NCBI GenBank assembly: GCA_965226925.1
Contig: CBDDEN010000011.1
Location: forward strand, 1-64,000
Direction of reading: 5' to 3'
DNA: 64,000 bases
Source of the DNA: CBDDCX01 sp965226925
GTDB taxonomy: Bacteria; Gemmatimonadota; Gemmatimonadetes; Longimicrobiales; Gaopeijiaceae
A program made the position numbers and the translations under genes. This document shows, piece by piece, positions 27,911 through 36,146 of the stretch (positions are counted from its first letter, which is position 1; each line of letters begins with the position of its first letter). A model generated the notes under the pieces. It did no database searches, was not told the origin of the DNA, and saw nothing but the letters and a program-made list of their open reading frames with translations.

Positions 27911-28783
27911 ATGCGTAGTACGACGCGCCGACTGCCCATAAGCTTGATGCTCTGCGTGATCTCCACAGCACCTGCCCTTGCCCAGTCTGTTGAGGGCTAC
28001 GTGGTCGACGACGAGTCCGGAGCTCCGATGGGCACGGTCGCTGTCGTGGTGCTGGCTCCTGATGACAGCGTCGTCGAAACGTACGTCACCGACGACAACG
28101 GTCGGTTCGTGGTACAGATGCCCGACGCCGGCTCATACCGACTCCGCGCCGAGCGCATCGGGTACGAAGCATCCGTCTCGGACGTCTTCGCACTCGAGCC
28201 GGGACAGGCGGCACTGGCGGAACTCCGGCTTCAGCTCGACCCGGTGATGCTCGATCCGCTCAACACCATCGTGGAGGGCCAGAGCATCGCCCTGGCGCGT
28301 GTCGGATTCTATCAGCGTGCGAATATGGGATTCTCGGAAATCCGAGAGGCCGATTACTACGAGGCCAAGCCACCTCTCGACATCTCGGATCTGTTCCAGG
28401 GAATGACCGGGGTGCAGGTGACACGCCCGAGGGGCAGCTACCAATACGAGGTCTTCTCGACCCGCCGGCGGGGATGTCGCCCGAGCATCCACATCGATGG
28501 TGCGACCGTTCAAGATGGGGTGATCGACATCGGTGGGCAGTCCTTGAACCCCAATGACGAGCCCGCACGCACGCCCCTCGGCAATCTTCCCGATCTGGTG
28601 GGCAACCGTGACCTACAGGCTTCGGATTGGCAGAGCCTCATCAACGTGACCGAGGTGGGCGCGGTCGAAGTATTCCCCGGACAGGCCTGCCTGCCTTCGT
28701 GGGCTGGTGGAATGAAGAGCCCCTGCGGAGCGATCCTCATCTGGACCAAGGGTTACGTGATGAGGGCGGCACCGGGACAATGA
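27911..28783 (+). CDS. Secreted carboxypeptidase-regulatory/TonB-plug-like protein
   Basis: A signal peptide (LMLCVISTAPALAQ) is followed by a carboxypeptidase-regulatory-like beta-sandwich (VEGYVVDDESGAPMGTV to about residue 100). A plug-like domain follows, with LFQGMTGVQVTRP, CRPSIHIDGATVQDG, VTEVGAVEVFPG and CGAILIWTKG. There is no beta-barrel, so this is not a receptor. It resembles the small plug-like proteins at 3225 and 15509. The stop overlaps the ATG of the next frame (ATGA at 28780), which suggests it was once first in an operon with an outer-membrane protein. Confidence 0.7.
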   Translation: MRSTTRRLPISLMLCVISTAPALAQSVEGYVVDDESGAPMGTVAVVVLAPDDSVVETYVTDDNGRFVVQMPDAGSYRLRAERIGYEASVSDVFALEPGQAALAELRLQLDPVMLDPLNTIVEGQSIALARVGFYQRANMGFSEIREADYYEAKPPLDISDLFQGMTGVQVTRPRGSYQYEVFSTRRRGCRPSIHIDGATVQDGVIDIGGQSLNPNDEPARTPLGNLPDLVGNRDLQASDWQSLINVTEVGAVEVFPGQACLPSWAGGMKSPCGAILIWTKGYVMRAAPGQ

Positions 28784-29234
28784 TCAGGGCAGTGCGACCG
28801 CTGCGCCCCGCGAGCCCGAGGGCCGCGAGCCGACTTGTCACATTCAGCCTGGCCGGCGTCCTGGTCTCCACTTCGGCCGCAGCGCAGACCGAAGTAGGGC
28901 TGAAGGGCGGCCTCAATCTCTCGAGTTTCTATGGCACCGAGATCGGCTGGCTGCGTCCGCCGGGGTCACCCCAGGTCAGGGACGGAATCCCGGTCGTAGC
29001 AGCGGTTATCCGGAGGGGCGGGCGAGTTCTTCTGGCGCCCCGAGCACAAGCGTCACGGAGGGCTCTGGGAGTTTCCCGGCGGAAAAGTCCGCGGCGGCGA
29101 GACGGACTTCGAGGCCGTGGAGCGGGAGCTGGCGGAGGAACTCGATCTAGAGGCCATCTCCGTCGGCGAGTCCCTCTTCGAGAGCCCCGATCCTTACGCT
29201 CCATTCCTGATCCGGTTCGTCGAAATGGACGACC
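28780..29234 (+). pseudogene. Outer-membrane protein N-terminus fused to a frameshifted Nudix hydrolase
   Basis: From the ATG at 28780 a signal peptide (LVTFSLAGVLVSTSAAAQ) and a short barrel start (TEVGLKGGLNLSSFYG) are read. At about 28985 the sequence switches to a Nudix hydrolase (PVVAAVIRRGGRVLLA). A frame change near 29030 brings in the Nudix box, GGKVRGGETDFEAVERELAEEL split across GGK, GGE and REL-EEL. The Nudix part then stops near 29234, where an unrelated gene begins. None of the parts is complete. Confidence 0.65.
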
Positions 29235-29797
29235 GAGTTCGTACCGTCGACCTGCGACTTCTCATCGGAAACACGGCCGTCCATTCCGACATGTTCATGT
29301 GGCACTACGACGAACCCGTCGAGACCGCGGCCCTGCAGTTCCTCAACATCTTGTTCGCCGTACCTCAACTGTCCGTGTGCCGCGAAGACATTCCGGACGA
29401 CCATCGGGAGATGGGTGACCTTCTACACCGACTATTGGCGGCAGAACAAGGCGGTTCTGCTGGACGGCGGCTTCGAAGCCCGTAACCCGATGGCCAACTA
29501 CCCCATCGTCTCGGCCCGAGGCGAGTCGAAACGGATCGTCGCCGCGGGTACGGCGACGTGGTGGTGACGTTGAATTCCCTCGAGGCCACCGACGAGATCG
29601 ACATCGTGAACGCCAAGCCCTCGCGGCGGATCATCGTGGATCCGCTCGTACCGTTGGGTCGATATCGGTATGAGACCCTCGACGTGCGAGGGCGGCGGAC
29701 GGGCGGCGGGTCCGTGTTGCTGGCCCGGCAACCGGTGGCGTTCGATGTGCCCCCCTCGGGCATGGTCCGTTTGGTCAGAGGGGGCGAGGGGGGCTGA
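29235..29797 (+). pseudogene. Alpha-galactosidase-like (GH36/melibiase-type) C-terminal remnant, two frameshifts
   Basis: The segment reads LRLLIGNTAVHSDMF, WHYDEPVETAALQ, LFAVPQLSV and EDIPDDHREM in one frame. From about 29413 it reads TFYTDYWRQNKAVLLDGGF in a second frame. From about 29555 it reads YGDVVVTLNS and GRYRYETLDVRGRR in a third, ending in a TGA at 29797. This pattern resembles the end of a GH36-like glycosidase. The catalytic barrel is absent and the piece is joined to the Nudix remnant without a start codon. Confidence 0.55.
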
Positions 29798-29820
29798 GGG
29801 GGCAAAGGGGGGCGGCGGCC

Positions 29821-30423
29821 CTACTCCAGGAGTCCTGTATTGGGATGGAAGGTCGCCCAGGCGAACCAGAACGCCACGTAGGCGTCCGAAACCGGCTCGA
29901 GGACGGAACCGATCAGGGGACCCGAGATCGCCTTTCCAGCCATCGTCCATGCGCTCCCGGTCTCCACGTCGAAGAACTGGGCGTCGCGGACCTCGAACGT
30001 GAGCTGCTGATCGTCGGCCCGGGGCCGAAACGCCACGGCCGATTCGCCCTCGGTGGACCAGAAGACGACAACCGATCGAGTTCCCTGTACGTCGTCGTGC
30101 ACCGCGACCTTGTCGCCCAGGGCTGCCAGTAGCGTGAACGGGAATGCCATCCCGAAGCCCTCGCCCCGTGGAATCCCGAGAACGCGCTCCTTCGGGGGGC
30201 GGCGGCCGTCGATATCGGGATTCAAGAACAGCGTCTCGGCGTTGTCGATGGCCTCGTAGTTCCCGTAGGGGTACGCCCGGTAGTTACGCCCCAAGTCCAA
30301 CTCGCCCGAGACGACCAGAGTCTCGGGATGGAGTGCCCTCCAGGCGACCCAGATCATTTCAGTCGACGGATACATCGGAAGGGGCGCGCAATCCAAGGGG
30401 CTGCAGCGAGCCCCTCGCGCCAT
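29821..30423 (-). CDS. DUF3179 protein, C-terminal part (frameshifted)
   Basis: The frame begins MARGARCSPLDCAPLP and continues STEMIWVAWRALHPETLVVSG, RNYRAYPYGNYE and ERVLGIPRGEGFGMAF. This is the second half of DUF3179 proteins. It joins the N-terminal ORF if one G is removed from the run near 30443 (QESLFPQMARG). Function of the family is unknown; members are usually exported. Confidence 0.8.
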   Translation of the reverse strand: MARGARCSPLDCAPLPMYPSTEMIWVAWRALHPETLVVSGELDLGRNYRAYPYGNYEAIDNAETLFLNPDIDGRRPPKERVLGIPRGEGFGMAFPFTLLAALGDKVAVHDDVQGTRSVVVFWSTEGESAVAFRPRADDQQLTFEVRDAQFFDVETGSAWTMAGKAISGPLIGSVLEPVSDAYVAFWFAWATFHPNTGLLE

Positions 30424-30946
30424 CTGCGGAAAGAGCGACTCCTGGCCCCCCGTCGTTCCTGCGGTTGAACATGATCAAGTTGTTGTTGTAGAGCAGCCCG
30501 GAGACGCCGAAGTCCGACCCTCGCACGGTGGTGCGGTCGAAGACCATGCTCGAACCCGTAAGAGGGCAGTAGGTGACGGCGAGCCCGACTCCGAATTCGT
30601 CGAGGTTCACGATCTCGTACCACCACAGGATGTTGTGCGGCACCGCGACGAACTCGCCTCCCACCTCGATCCCGATCACCCGGTCCGAGTCCCTGAGGTA
30701 CTCCGCCTCGGAAGCGTCGGCGGTGACGAGTGGCGGATTCACGAGGGCCGGGATCGCGTCTCTCTGAACTCCGCCGGAAAAAACGAACTCCGCGGGAATG
30801 CTGCAGAACTCCTCCTTGGGCACGTCCAGCACCGGCGGGTCGACGCCGACCTGGACGGTTGGGGAGGTCCCGTCGCCTCCTCCACGGGCCGACGCGGCGA
30901 AGGCCGCCAGCAAGAGGGCCCCTCCGCGGGTGGCGAGACTAGACAT
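30359..30946 (-). CDS. DUF3179 protein, N-terminal part (frameshifted)
   Basis: This part has a weak signal-like start (GGALLLAAFAASA) and then DUF3179 motifs: IPALVNPPLVTAD, SDRVIGIEVGGEFVAVPHN, ILWWYEIVN, VTYCPLTGSSMVFDR and FGVSGLLYNNNLIMFNR. The frame breaks in a six-G run near 30443, and the tail beyond it is out of frame. The complete gene would encode about 375 residues. A TTG at 30958 with GGAGG four bases upstream is an alternative start and has the better ribosome site. Confidence 0.8.
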   Translation of the reverse strand: MSSLATRGGALLLAAFAASARGGGDGTSPTVQVGVDPPVLDVPKEEFCSIPAEFVFSGGVQRDAIPALVNPPLVTADASEAEYLRDSDRVIGIEVGGEFVAVPHNILWWYEIVNLDEFGVGLAVTYCPLTGSSMVFDRTTVRGSDFGVSGLLYNNNLIMFNRRNDGGPGVALSADGARGSLQPLGLRAPSDVSVD

Positions 30947-31178
30947 TCCTTCGCTCAAGTGACCTCCTTCCCTACCGTACGACCGCTCGTTGAGTCGCTC
31001 CGGAACCCGCCCGAGAATAATCCGTGCGGCGCGTCTCACGTTCCCTTCCCCAGCGAGACGGGGAGTGGCGGCACGAGGCCCTTAAGTGTACCTCAAAGAA
31101 CCCAGGCGGCGGCCACTACCTCATTTTTTCTGGCAAGATCAGGTTCCCGAGGCGGGAGGCGCCGGAATCGGGTGACAG

Positions 31179-31234
31179 TCAGTCGGAGGGCTCGGTGGGC
31201 GCGATACACACCCGGTTCCGACCCGTCTCCTTAG
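31179..31234 (-). pseudogene. 3' end of the FHA-GGDEF gene, separated by the IS1595 element
   Basis: Reading the minus strand from the transposon's left target duplication gives KETGRNRVCIAPTEPSD and a TGA at 31181-31179. This is the expected end of a GGDEF domain (the usual AK-x-GRNRV tail). Joined to 36189-37058 after removing the transposon and one CTCCTTAG copy, the frame is continuous. Confidence 0.9.
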
Positions 31235-31310
31235 GGCAATAACATACTTGCGGTACCCGATGAATCCTGTTATTATATAGGTGTTCTAGACACTTAAAGG
31301 ATTCGAGACG

Positions 31311-32276
31311 ATGGCCGACAAGACCAACAGCACACCCCAAACCCTCCTCCAAGCGGTCCGCTTCTTCGCTGACGAAGACGAAGCAATCCAGTTCGTCGCT
31401 GACATGCGTTGGCCCGATGGCGAGCAAGCATGCCCTAAGTGCGGGAGCGTCGCCGAGCACTACTTCATGAAGACCCGCAAGCGGTGGAAGTGCCGCTTCT
31501 GCCGTCATCAGTTCTCCGTGAAGGTCGATACCATCTTCGAGGGCTCGCCCATCAAACTGTCCAAGTGGCTGCCCGCTGTTTGGATGCTCGGCAACTCCAA
31601 GAACGGGATCAGTTCTTACGAGCTGGCCCGTGCGCTCGGCGTCACTCAGAAGACCGCTTGGTTTATGCTCCACCGTATCCGTGAGGCCATGAGCGATGAC
31701 GACTTCTCTGTCATGGACGGCGAGGTCGAAGTCGATGAGACCTACATCGGTGGCAAGGCCAAGAACATGCACCTTGCTCGCAAGAAGCGGATCATCAAGA
31801 GCACCGGGGGCCACGATAAGACCGCCGTCATGGGTCTGCTTGAGCGGCCCCGTGGCTCCGAGCACTCCTTGGTCCGCACTATGGTCCTCGATGCCGTCAC
31901 CCAAGAACGGATGCAGGGCGAGATCAAGAAGAACGTCGAGGCCGGAGCTAACGTCTACACCGACCGCCATTGGGGCTACTACGGGCTCTCCAAGGACTAC
32001 ATGCACGACGTTGTTGACCACGCCTCTGAGTACGTCCGGGGCCGGGTCCACACCAACGGCATCGAGAATTTTTGGAGCCTCGTGAAGCGTGCCCTGCATG
32101 GCACCTACGTATCCATTGAGCCCTTCCACGTCTTTCGCTATCTCGATGAGCAAGCGTTCCGGTTCAACACCCGGAAGGCCAACGACGGCCAGCGGTTCAT
32201 GCGTCTGGTCAAGCATGTCGTCGGGAAGCGGCTGACCTACGCCGAGTTGACCGGAGCCGAGGCATGTCAAATATGA
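31311..32276 (+). CDS. IS1595-family (ISXO2-like) transposase
   Basis: The 321-residue protein starts with a zinc ribbon (CPKCGS and CRFC, about residues 42-65). An HTH-like region (SSYELARALGVTQKTAWFMLHRI) follows, and then the DDE core: EVDETYIGGK, VYTDRHWGYYG and NGIENFWSLVKRALHGTY. In this family the third catalytic position may be N or E; here NGIEN offers both. The C-terminus (FRYLDEQAFRFNTRK) is typical. The ATG lies 76 bp inside the left inverted repeat. The gene is intact. Confidence 0.95.
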   Translation: MADKTNSTPQTLLQAVRFFADEDEAIQFVADMRWPDGEQACPKCGSVAEHYFMKTRKRWKCRFCRHQFSVKVDTIFEGSPIKLSKWLPAVWMLGNSKNGISSYELARALGVTQKTAWFMLHRIREAMSDDDFSVMDGEVEVDETYIGGKAKNMHLARKKRIIKSTGGHDKTAVMGLLERPRGSEHSLVRTMVLDAVTQERMQGEIKKNVEAGANVYTDRHWGYYGLSKDYMHDVVDHASEYVRGRVHTNGIENFWSLVKRALHGTYVSIEPFHVFRYLDEQAFRFNTRKANDGQRFMRLVKHVVGKRLTYAELTGAEACQI

Positions 32277-32449
32277 AGGACGGGACGAAGAAAGGTCCGC
32301 ACCATATAGGCGGCGAGGGCCAAGGCCGGGTCACCGCTGATACTGTGGTGACAGATGGACGATCCGGGATACAACGACTTCGGGGGCTCATAAAACACAT
32401 CCTCGAAAAACCGAAAGGGCGCTCGGAAGGCGCATCACGCACACGCTGA
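32264..32449 (+). CDS. Small ORF coupled to the IS1595 transposase
   Basis: The frame overlaps the transposase stop and starts at an ATG at 32264, or at 32273 within ATATGA. The 61-residue product is basic, with a protein-like composition (DGTKKGPHHIGGEGQG, LRGLIKHILEKPKGR). No family was recognised. The position and overlap suggest an accessory protein or a regulator of transposition. It could also be fortuitous. Confidence 0.4.
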   Translation: MSNMKDGTKKGPHHIGGEGQGRVTADTVVTDGRSGIQRLRGLIKHILEKPKGRSEGASRTR

Positions 32450-32524
32450 AGGATCCGTGTGCGACGTTGTCACGACCCATGCACGCTGAACGTGATCGCT
32501 GACTTTTCCTCGAGCATGTAGCCC

Positions 32525-33538
32525 CGAAACTCTGTTGCATGGTATGAAACGACCGTTGTGAGCGGGCCATGGAGCTTGATGACTTTCGCGTTGTCGAAGA
32601 AGCGGCGGACGCGCCGGGAGACCTGACCCCGCTGGAGGCGGATCGAGCCGTTCATCGAAGGCTGCCTTACGCTGAACGTGTTCTACAATCGACCGGGTAA
32701 TCGACTTCTGCGGGTCTGCGGAGCGGCGCCGGACGCGACGATCCTGAAGTCACCTGCTCGAGGGCTTGGGGATGGGGTGACCTACGCCGAGTTCGGAGCC
32801 GAGGATCAATACGCACGGCGCATCGGTTGAAGACGGGGACGATCGTGGATGCGAGCATCATTGACGCGCCGTCGTCGACGAAGAACCGCAGGGGAGAACG
32901 GGATCCGGAGATGCACCAGACGAAGAAGGGAAACCAGTGGTACTTCGGGATGAAGGCGCATATCGGGGTGGACGCCGAATCGGGTCTGGCGCACAGCTTG
33001 GCGACGACGGCCGCCAACGCGGCGGACGTGACGCAGGCGTGCGTGCTGCTGCATGGTGACGAGACGGAGGCATGGGGCGACGCGGGCTACCAGGGTGTGG
33101 ACAAGCGCCCGGAGAACAGGGGTTGCGACGTCGCCTGGCAGGTGATGAAGCCGGGCAAGCGTCGCCTGCTCGATCCGGCGCCGAGGCGGCGGCCGAGAAG
33201 CGCAAGGCATCGGTGCGGGCGAAGGTGGAGCATCCGTTCTTGTATGTGAAGCGGCGCTTCGACGGTAAGGTGCGCTACCGGGGACTGGCGAAGAACACGC
33301 AGCGCATCGCGTTGCTGCTCGGGTTCTCGAATCTGCTCATCGCTACGGCGCGACCGGATAACGCGCGGCCCATGGACCGCCCGAGGGCGGGAGCCGGACA
33401 CATCGAAGCGACTTCCTGACGGTTCGGACCGTTTCTCCGGCGCGCCAGCCAGCACTTCATCGCTCCGATAGGTCTTCGAACCGGATCTCGAACCGCAACC
33501 GATCGCGTTCCTCCCAAGATGGGGGTGTCGACCCTCCC
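32525..33538 (+). mobile_element. Degraded IS5-family copy
   Basis: The segment follows the 1,199-bp IS5 element from GAAACTCTG at the left to GACCCTCC at the right but is about 1,014 bp long. 32827-33175 is nearly identical to the transposase gene (ORF start MKTGTIVDASIIDAPSS). Elsewhere it has many short deletions, and a patch at 32779-32804 copies the transposase end at 32233-32261. No duplication of the target is seen. It interrupts the 3' end of the DUF262 gene. It is either a decayed copy or an assembly artefact. Confidence 0.75.
32827..33249 (+). pseudogene. IS5-family transposase fragment in the degraded copy
   Basis: The frame covers the middle and part of the C-terminal half of the IS5 transposase: DASIIDAPSSTKNRRGE, HIGVDAESGLAHSL, GDAGYQGVDKRPENRGC and then a shift after KRRLLDP. 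Catalytic motifs before and after are broken by small deletions, so no functional enzyme is expected. Confidence 0.8.
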
Positions 33539-34826
33539 GCCTGCAGAAGTCGTGAGGCCCCTTCCTTTTGGTATTCCGCCGAAGCTTCCTTCAAATACGC
33601 GAACCCGTTTTTCTTGAGACTATTAACGATCCCTTCTTCTGATCGGCCCTGTTCCACTCCATCCAAGACTACCGTGTAGAAATCAGCGATCTTGCCGTAC
33701 GCCTTCACTCCACTCCCCCGGAAACGCTCTACCTGGTCAATGAGCGGATGGAAGCGTAGGACCAACTCTTCGAACTCCTTTCGCAAAGACGTGAACCTAT
33801 AGAACCCATCCGCTTCTTCGAGACGCTTCATCAGTGTGACGGTCGCCAGGAACCCAGCTGGTCGATAGCGACCAGTGGGACGATAGAAGTAGACGGCTGG
33901 GTGTAGACCCAGCGAGCGGGTCTCGTTGGTAGTTAGGCGGGTCGCTATGCGTCTAACTTTCTTCAAGTAAGCGACCGTTTCTTCGCCCGTCCCATCCTCG
34001 GGAATCCCGGCCTGCGAAGCTTCGGTCGCCACGTCGTTCGCAATGTTCACATAGTCAAACAGCAACCGAACGGTGCCCCCAGAGTACCCGCGACCCGCCA
34101 CGGGCAGATCCAGTGTCTTAATCGGAGTTGCGAGGGGCGGATCGAAGAGAGCGTCGTATACCTGGCGGGCTATCCCCTCGATTTCGGTTCGCATTGCCTT
34201 GTCAAACGCACTCCAATACTTATGCCCGACGCCAGCGCGGATTAATGCCCGTGCCGCGAGGGCGTTAGGTTTCCTCCGCGCGCGAATCATCCGCAGTTCC
34301 ACTGGATCAATCGGCACAGCCTTTTGGTTGATCTTGAAGAACGACTCTTCGGCCTGAGATGCGCTTCCCTGGACCCACTGGAGGCTTATGGGAACGGTTG
34401 CCATATTCCGCGCTCTCTTCACCCGCACGGCATCCGAATGCTCCGCGTTTAACCCCGCCCGCGTAACGTCATCGTAAGATCCGATTCCGTTGGCGACCAT
34501 CCGCCGAGTCCTCTCGGCAACCTTTTTTTGTTCTGGTGGAATGTAGTTGTCATAGAATCGGCGAGAGTGAACCCCGTCACCATAATCGTCATGTATCCAC
34601 GCGATCAGGGCACTGAGGCGATGGGCACCATCAATGACAAACAACGTCTGGGTTGGTGAGCGCCAGAAGATCAACGAGGGGATAAGGTTTCCATCAAGGA
34701 AACTCTCAATGAGTCCGTAAACCGCCTTCGGTTGCCAGTCGGCGGTTTCCCGCTGGAAGTCGGGCTTGCGGATCAACTGAAAGGTCACGCTGTCCGATTC
34801 CAGGTCCGAGGCCCTCAACCCAGTAG
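33457..34826 (-). pseudogene. DUF262/ParB-like (DGQHR-type) protein, main piece; transposon passenger
   Basis: The piece encodes about 450 residues. Near its N-terminus it shows the DUF262 pattern: KPDFQRETADWQ, GLIESFLDGNLIPSLIFW and VIDGAHRLSALIAW. The last is the ParB/DUF262 D-G-x-x-R nucleotide-binding motif. FFKINQKAVPIDPVE follows. DUF262 domains occur in nucleases and NTPases of anti-phage systems such as GmrSD; the role here is inferred only. The first 30 codons lie across the IS5 element at 36030-36120. Downstream of about 33539 the frame reads degraded IS5 sequence (STPPSWEERDRLRFE and so on), so the native C-terminus is lost. Confidence 0.82.
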
Positions 34827-34830
34827 TTAG

Positions 34831-36029
34831 GGAGGGTCTGAACAACCCCCATCTTGGGAGGAACGCGATCGGTTGCGGTTCGAAGATCCGGTTCGAAGAC
34901 CTATCGGAGCGATGAAGTGCTGGCTGGCGCGCCGGAGAAACGGTCCGAACCGTCAGGAAGTCGCTTCGATGTGTCCGGCTCCCGCCCTCGGGCGGTCCAT
35001 GGGCCGCGCGTTATCCGGTCGCGTAGCGGCCAGCGATGAGCAGATTCGAGAACCCGAGCAGCAACGCGATGCGCTGCGTGTTCTTCGCCAGTCCCCGGTA
35101 GCGCACCTTACCGTACCCGAAGCGCCGCTTCACATACAAGAACGGATGCTCCACCTTCGCCCGCACCGATGCCTTGCGCTTCTCGGCCGCCGCCTCGGCG
35201 CCGTCCCGATCGAGCAGGCGACGCTTGCCCGGCTTCATCGCCACCTGCCAGGCGACGTCGCAACCCCTGTTCTCCGGGCGCTTGTCCACACCCTGGTAGC
35301 CCGCGTCGCCCCATGCCTCCGTCTCGTCACCATGCAGCAGCACGCACGCCTGCGTCACGTCCGCCGCGTTGGCGGCCGTCGTCGCCAAGCTGTGCGCCAG
35401 ACCCGATTCGGCGTCCACCCCGATATGCGCCTTCATCCCGAAGTACCACTGGTTTCCCTTCTTCGTCTGGTGCATCTCCGGATCCCGTTCTCCCCTGCGG
35501 TTCTTCGTCGACGACGGCGCGTCAATGATGCTCGCATCCACGATCGTCCCCGTCTTCAACCGATGCCCGAGAGACGCCAGATGCGTATTGATCTCCTCGA
35601 ACAACCCCATCCCCAAGCCCTGCGTCTCCAGCAGGTGACGGAAGTTCAGGATCGTCGTCTCGTCCGGCAAAGAACCGCTCAGGCGCAGACCCGCAAAGCG
35701 GCGCACTGACTCCACCTCGTAGAGCAGATCCTCCATGCCCGGATCGCTCACGTTGTAGAACAGCTGCACACAATGAACCCGCAGCATCACCCCAAGCGGA
35801 TAGGGGCGGCGGCCACGGCCAGCCTTCGGATAGAACGGCTCGATCCGATCCTCCAGCTGTTGCCAGGGAATCAGCCCCTCCATCTTCTCCAGGAAAATCT
35901 CCCGGCGCGTCCGCCGCTTCTTCGAATCGTACTCCAGCTCCGCGAAAGTCATCTGAAGCTCCATGGCCCGCTCACAACTCCCCGGTCGTTTCATACCATG
36001 AAACTACACCCGTCTTGTTCAGAGTTTCC
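34831..36029 (-). mobile_element. Intact IS5-family element (1,199 bp)
   Basis: The inverted repeats GGAGGGTCTGAACAA (left) and GGAAACTCTGAACAA (right, inward) are flanked by TTAG at 34827-34830 and 36030-36033. It has the same length and ends as the copy in susC after removal of the nested IS256. It carries one intact transposase gene on the minus strand and splits the DUF262 gene after codon 30. Confidence 0.96.
35011..35994 (-). CDS. IS5-family transposase, intact
   Basis: The 327-residue protein has the IS5-type N-terminal domain (MELQMTFAELEYDSKK, GRRPYPLGVMLRVHCVQ, SVRRFAGL). The DDE core follows: first Asp in VDASIIDAP, second in WGDAGYQG, and the C-terminal motif HPFLYVKRRFGYGKVRYRGLAKN. 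It is the reference for the two damaged copies. The ATG at 35994 is possible, but the ATG at 35964 (MELQ) matches the usual family start better. Confidence 0.94.
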   Translation of the reverse strand: MKRPGSCERAMELQMTFAELEYDSKKRRTRREIFLEKMEGLIPWQQLEDRIEPFYPKAGRGRRPYPLGVMLRVHCVQLFYNVSDPGMEDLLYEVESVRRFAGLRLSGSLPDETTILNFRHLLETQGLGMGLFEEINTHLASLGHRLKTGTIVDASIIDAPSSTKNRRGERDPEMHQTKKGNQWYFGMKAHIGVDAESGLAHSLATTAANAADVTQACVLLHGDETEAWGDAGYQGVDKRPENRGCDVAWQVAMKPGKRRLLDRDGAEAAAEKRKASVRAKVEHPFLYVKRRFGYGKVRYRGLAKNTQRIALLLGFSNLLIAGRYATG

Positions 36030-36120
36030 TTAGTTGTTGAGACGAATTCTTCGGATCTTCTTCTTCTTCGAAATCCTCACGGTGAATGAGGGCGTCGAGG
36101 TTAACATACTGCTTTGCCAT
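36030..36120 (-). pseudogene. DUF262 gene, first 30 codons
   Basis: The ATG at 36120 follows CGGAG eight bases upstream and reads MAKQYVNLDALIHRED, then an acidic run (FEEEED) up to the IS5 junction. If the IS5 element and one TTAG are removed, the frame passes from NSSQQL to TTGLRASDLESDSV without a break. The start lies 68 bp inside the right end of the IS1595 transposon, so the gene belonged to the element before the IS5 arrived. Confidence 0.88.
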
Positions 36121-36146
36121 GGGTGAACTCCGATTGAGGTGGTGCA

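Noticed and set aside
31179..32270. A 363-codon open frame on the minus strand opposite the IS1595 transposase
   Set aside because: It is the mirror of the transposase gene. Only its last codons, from the cyclase 3' end, are real.
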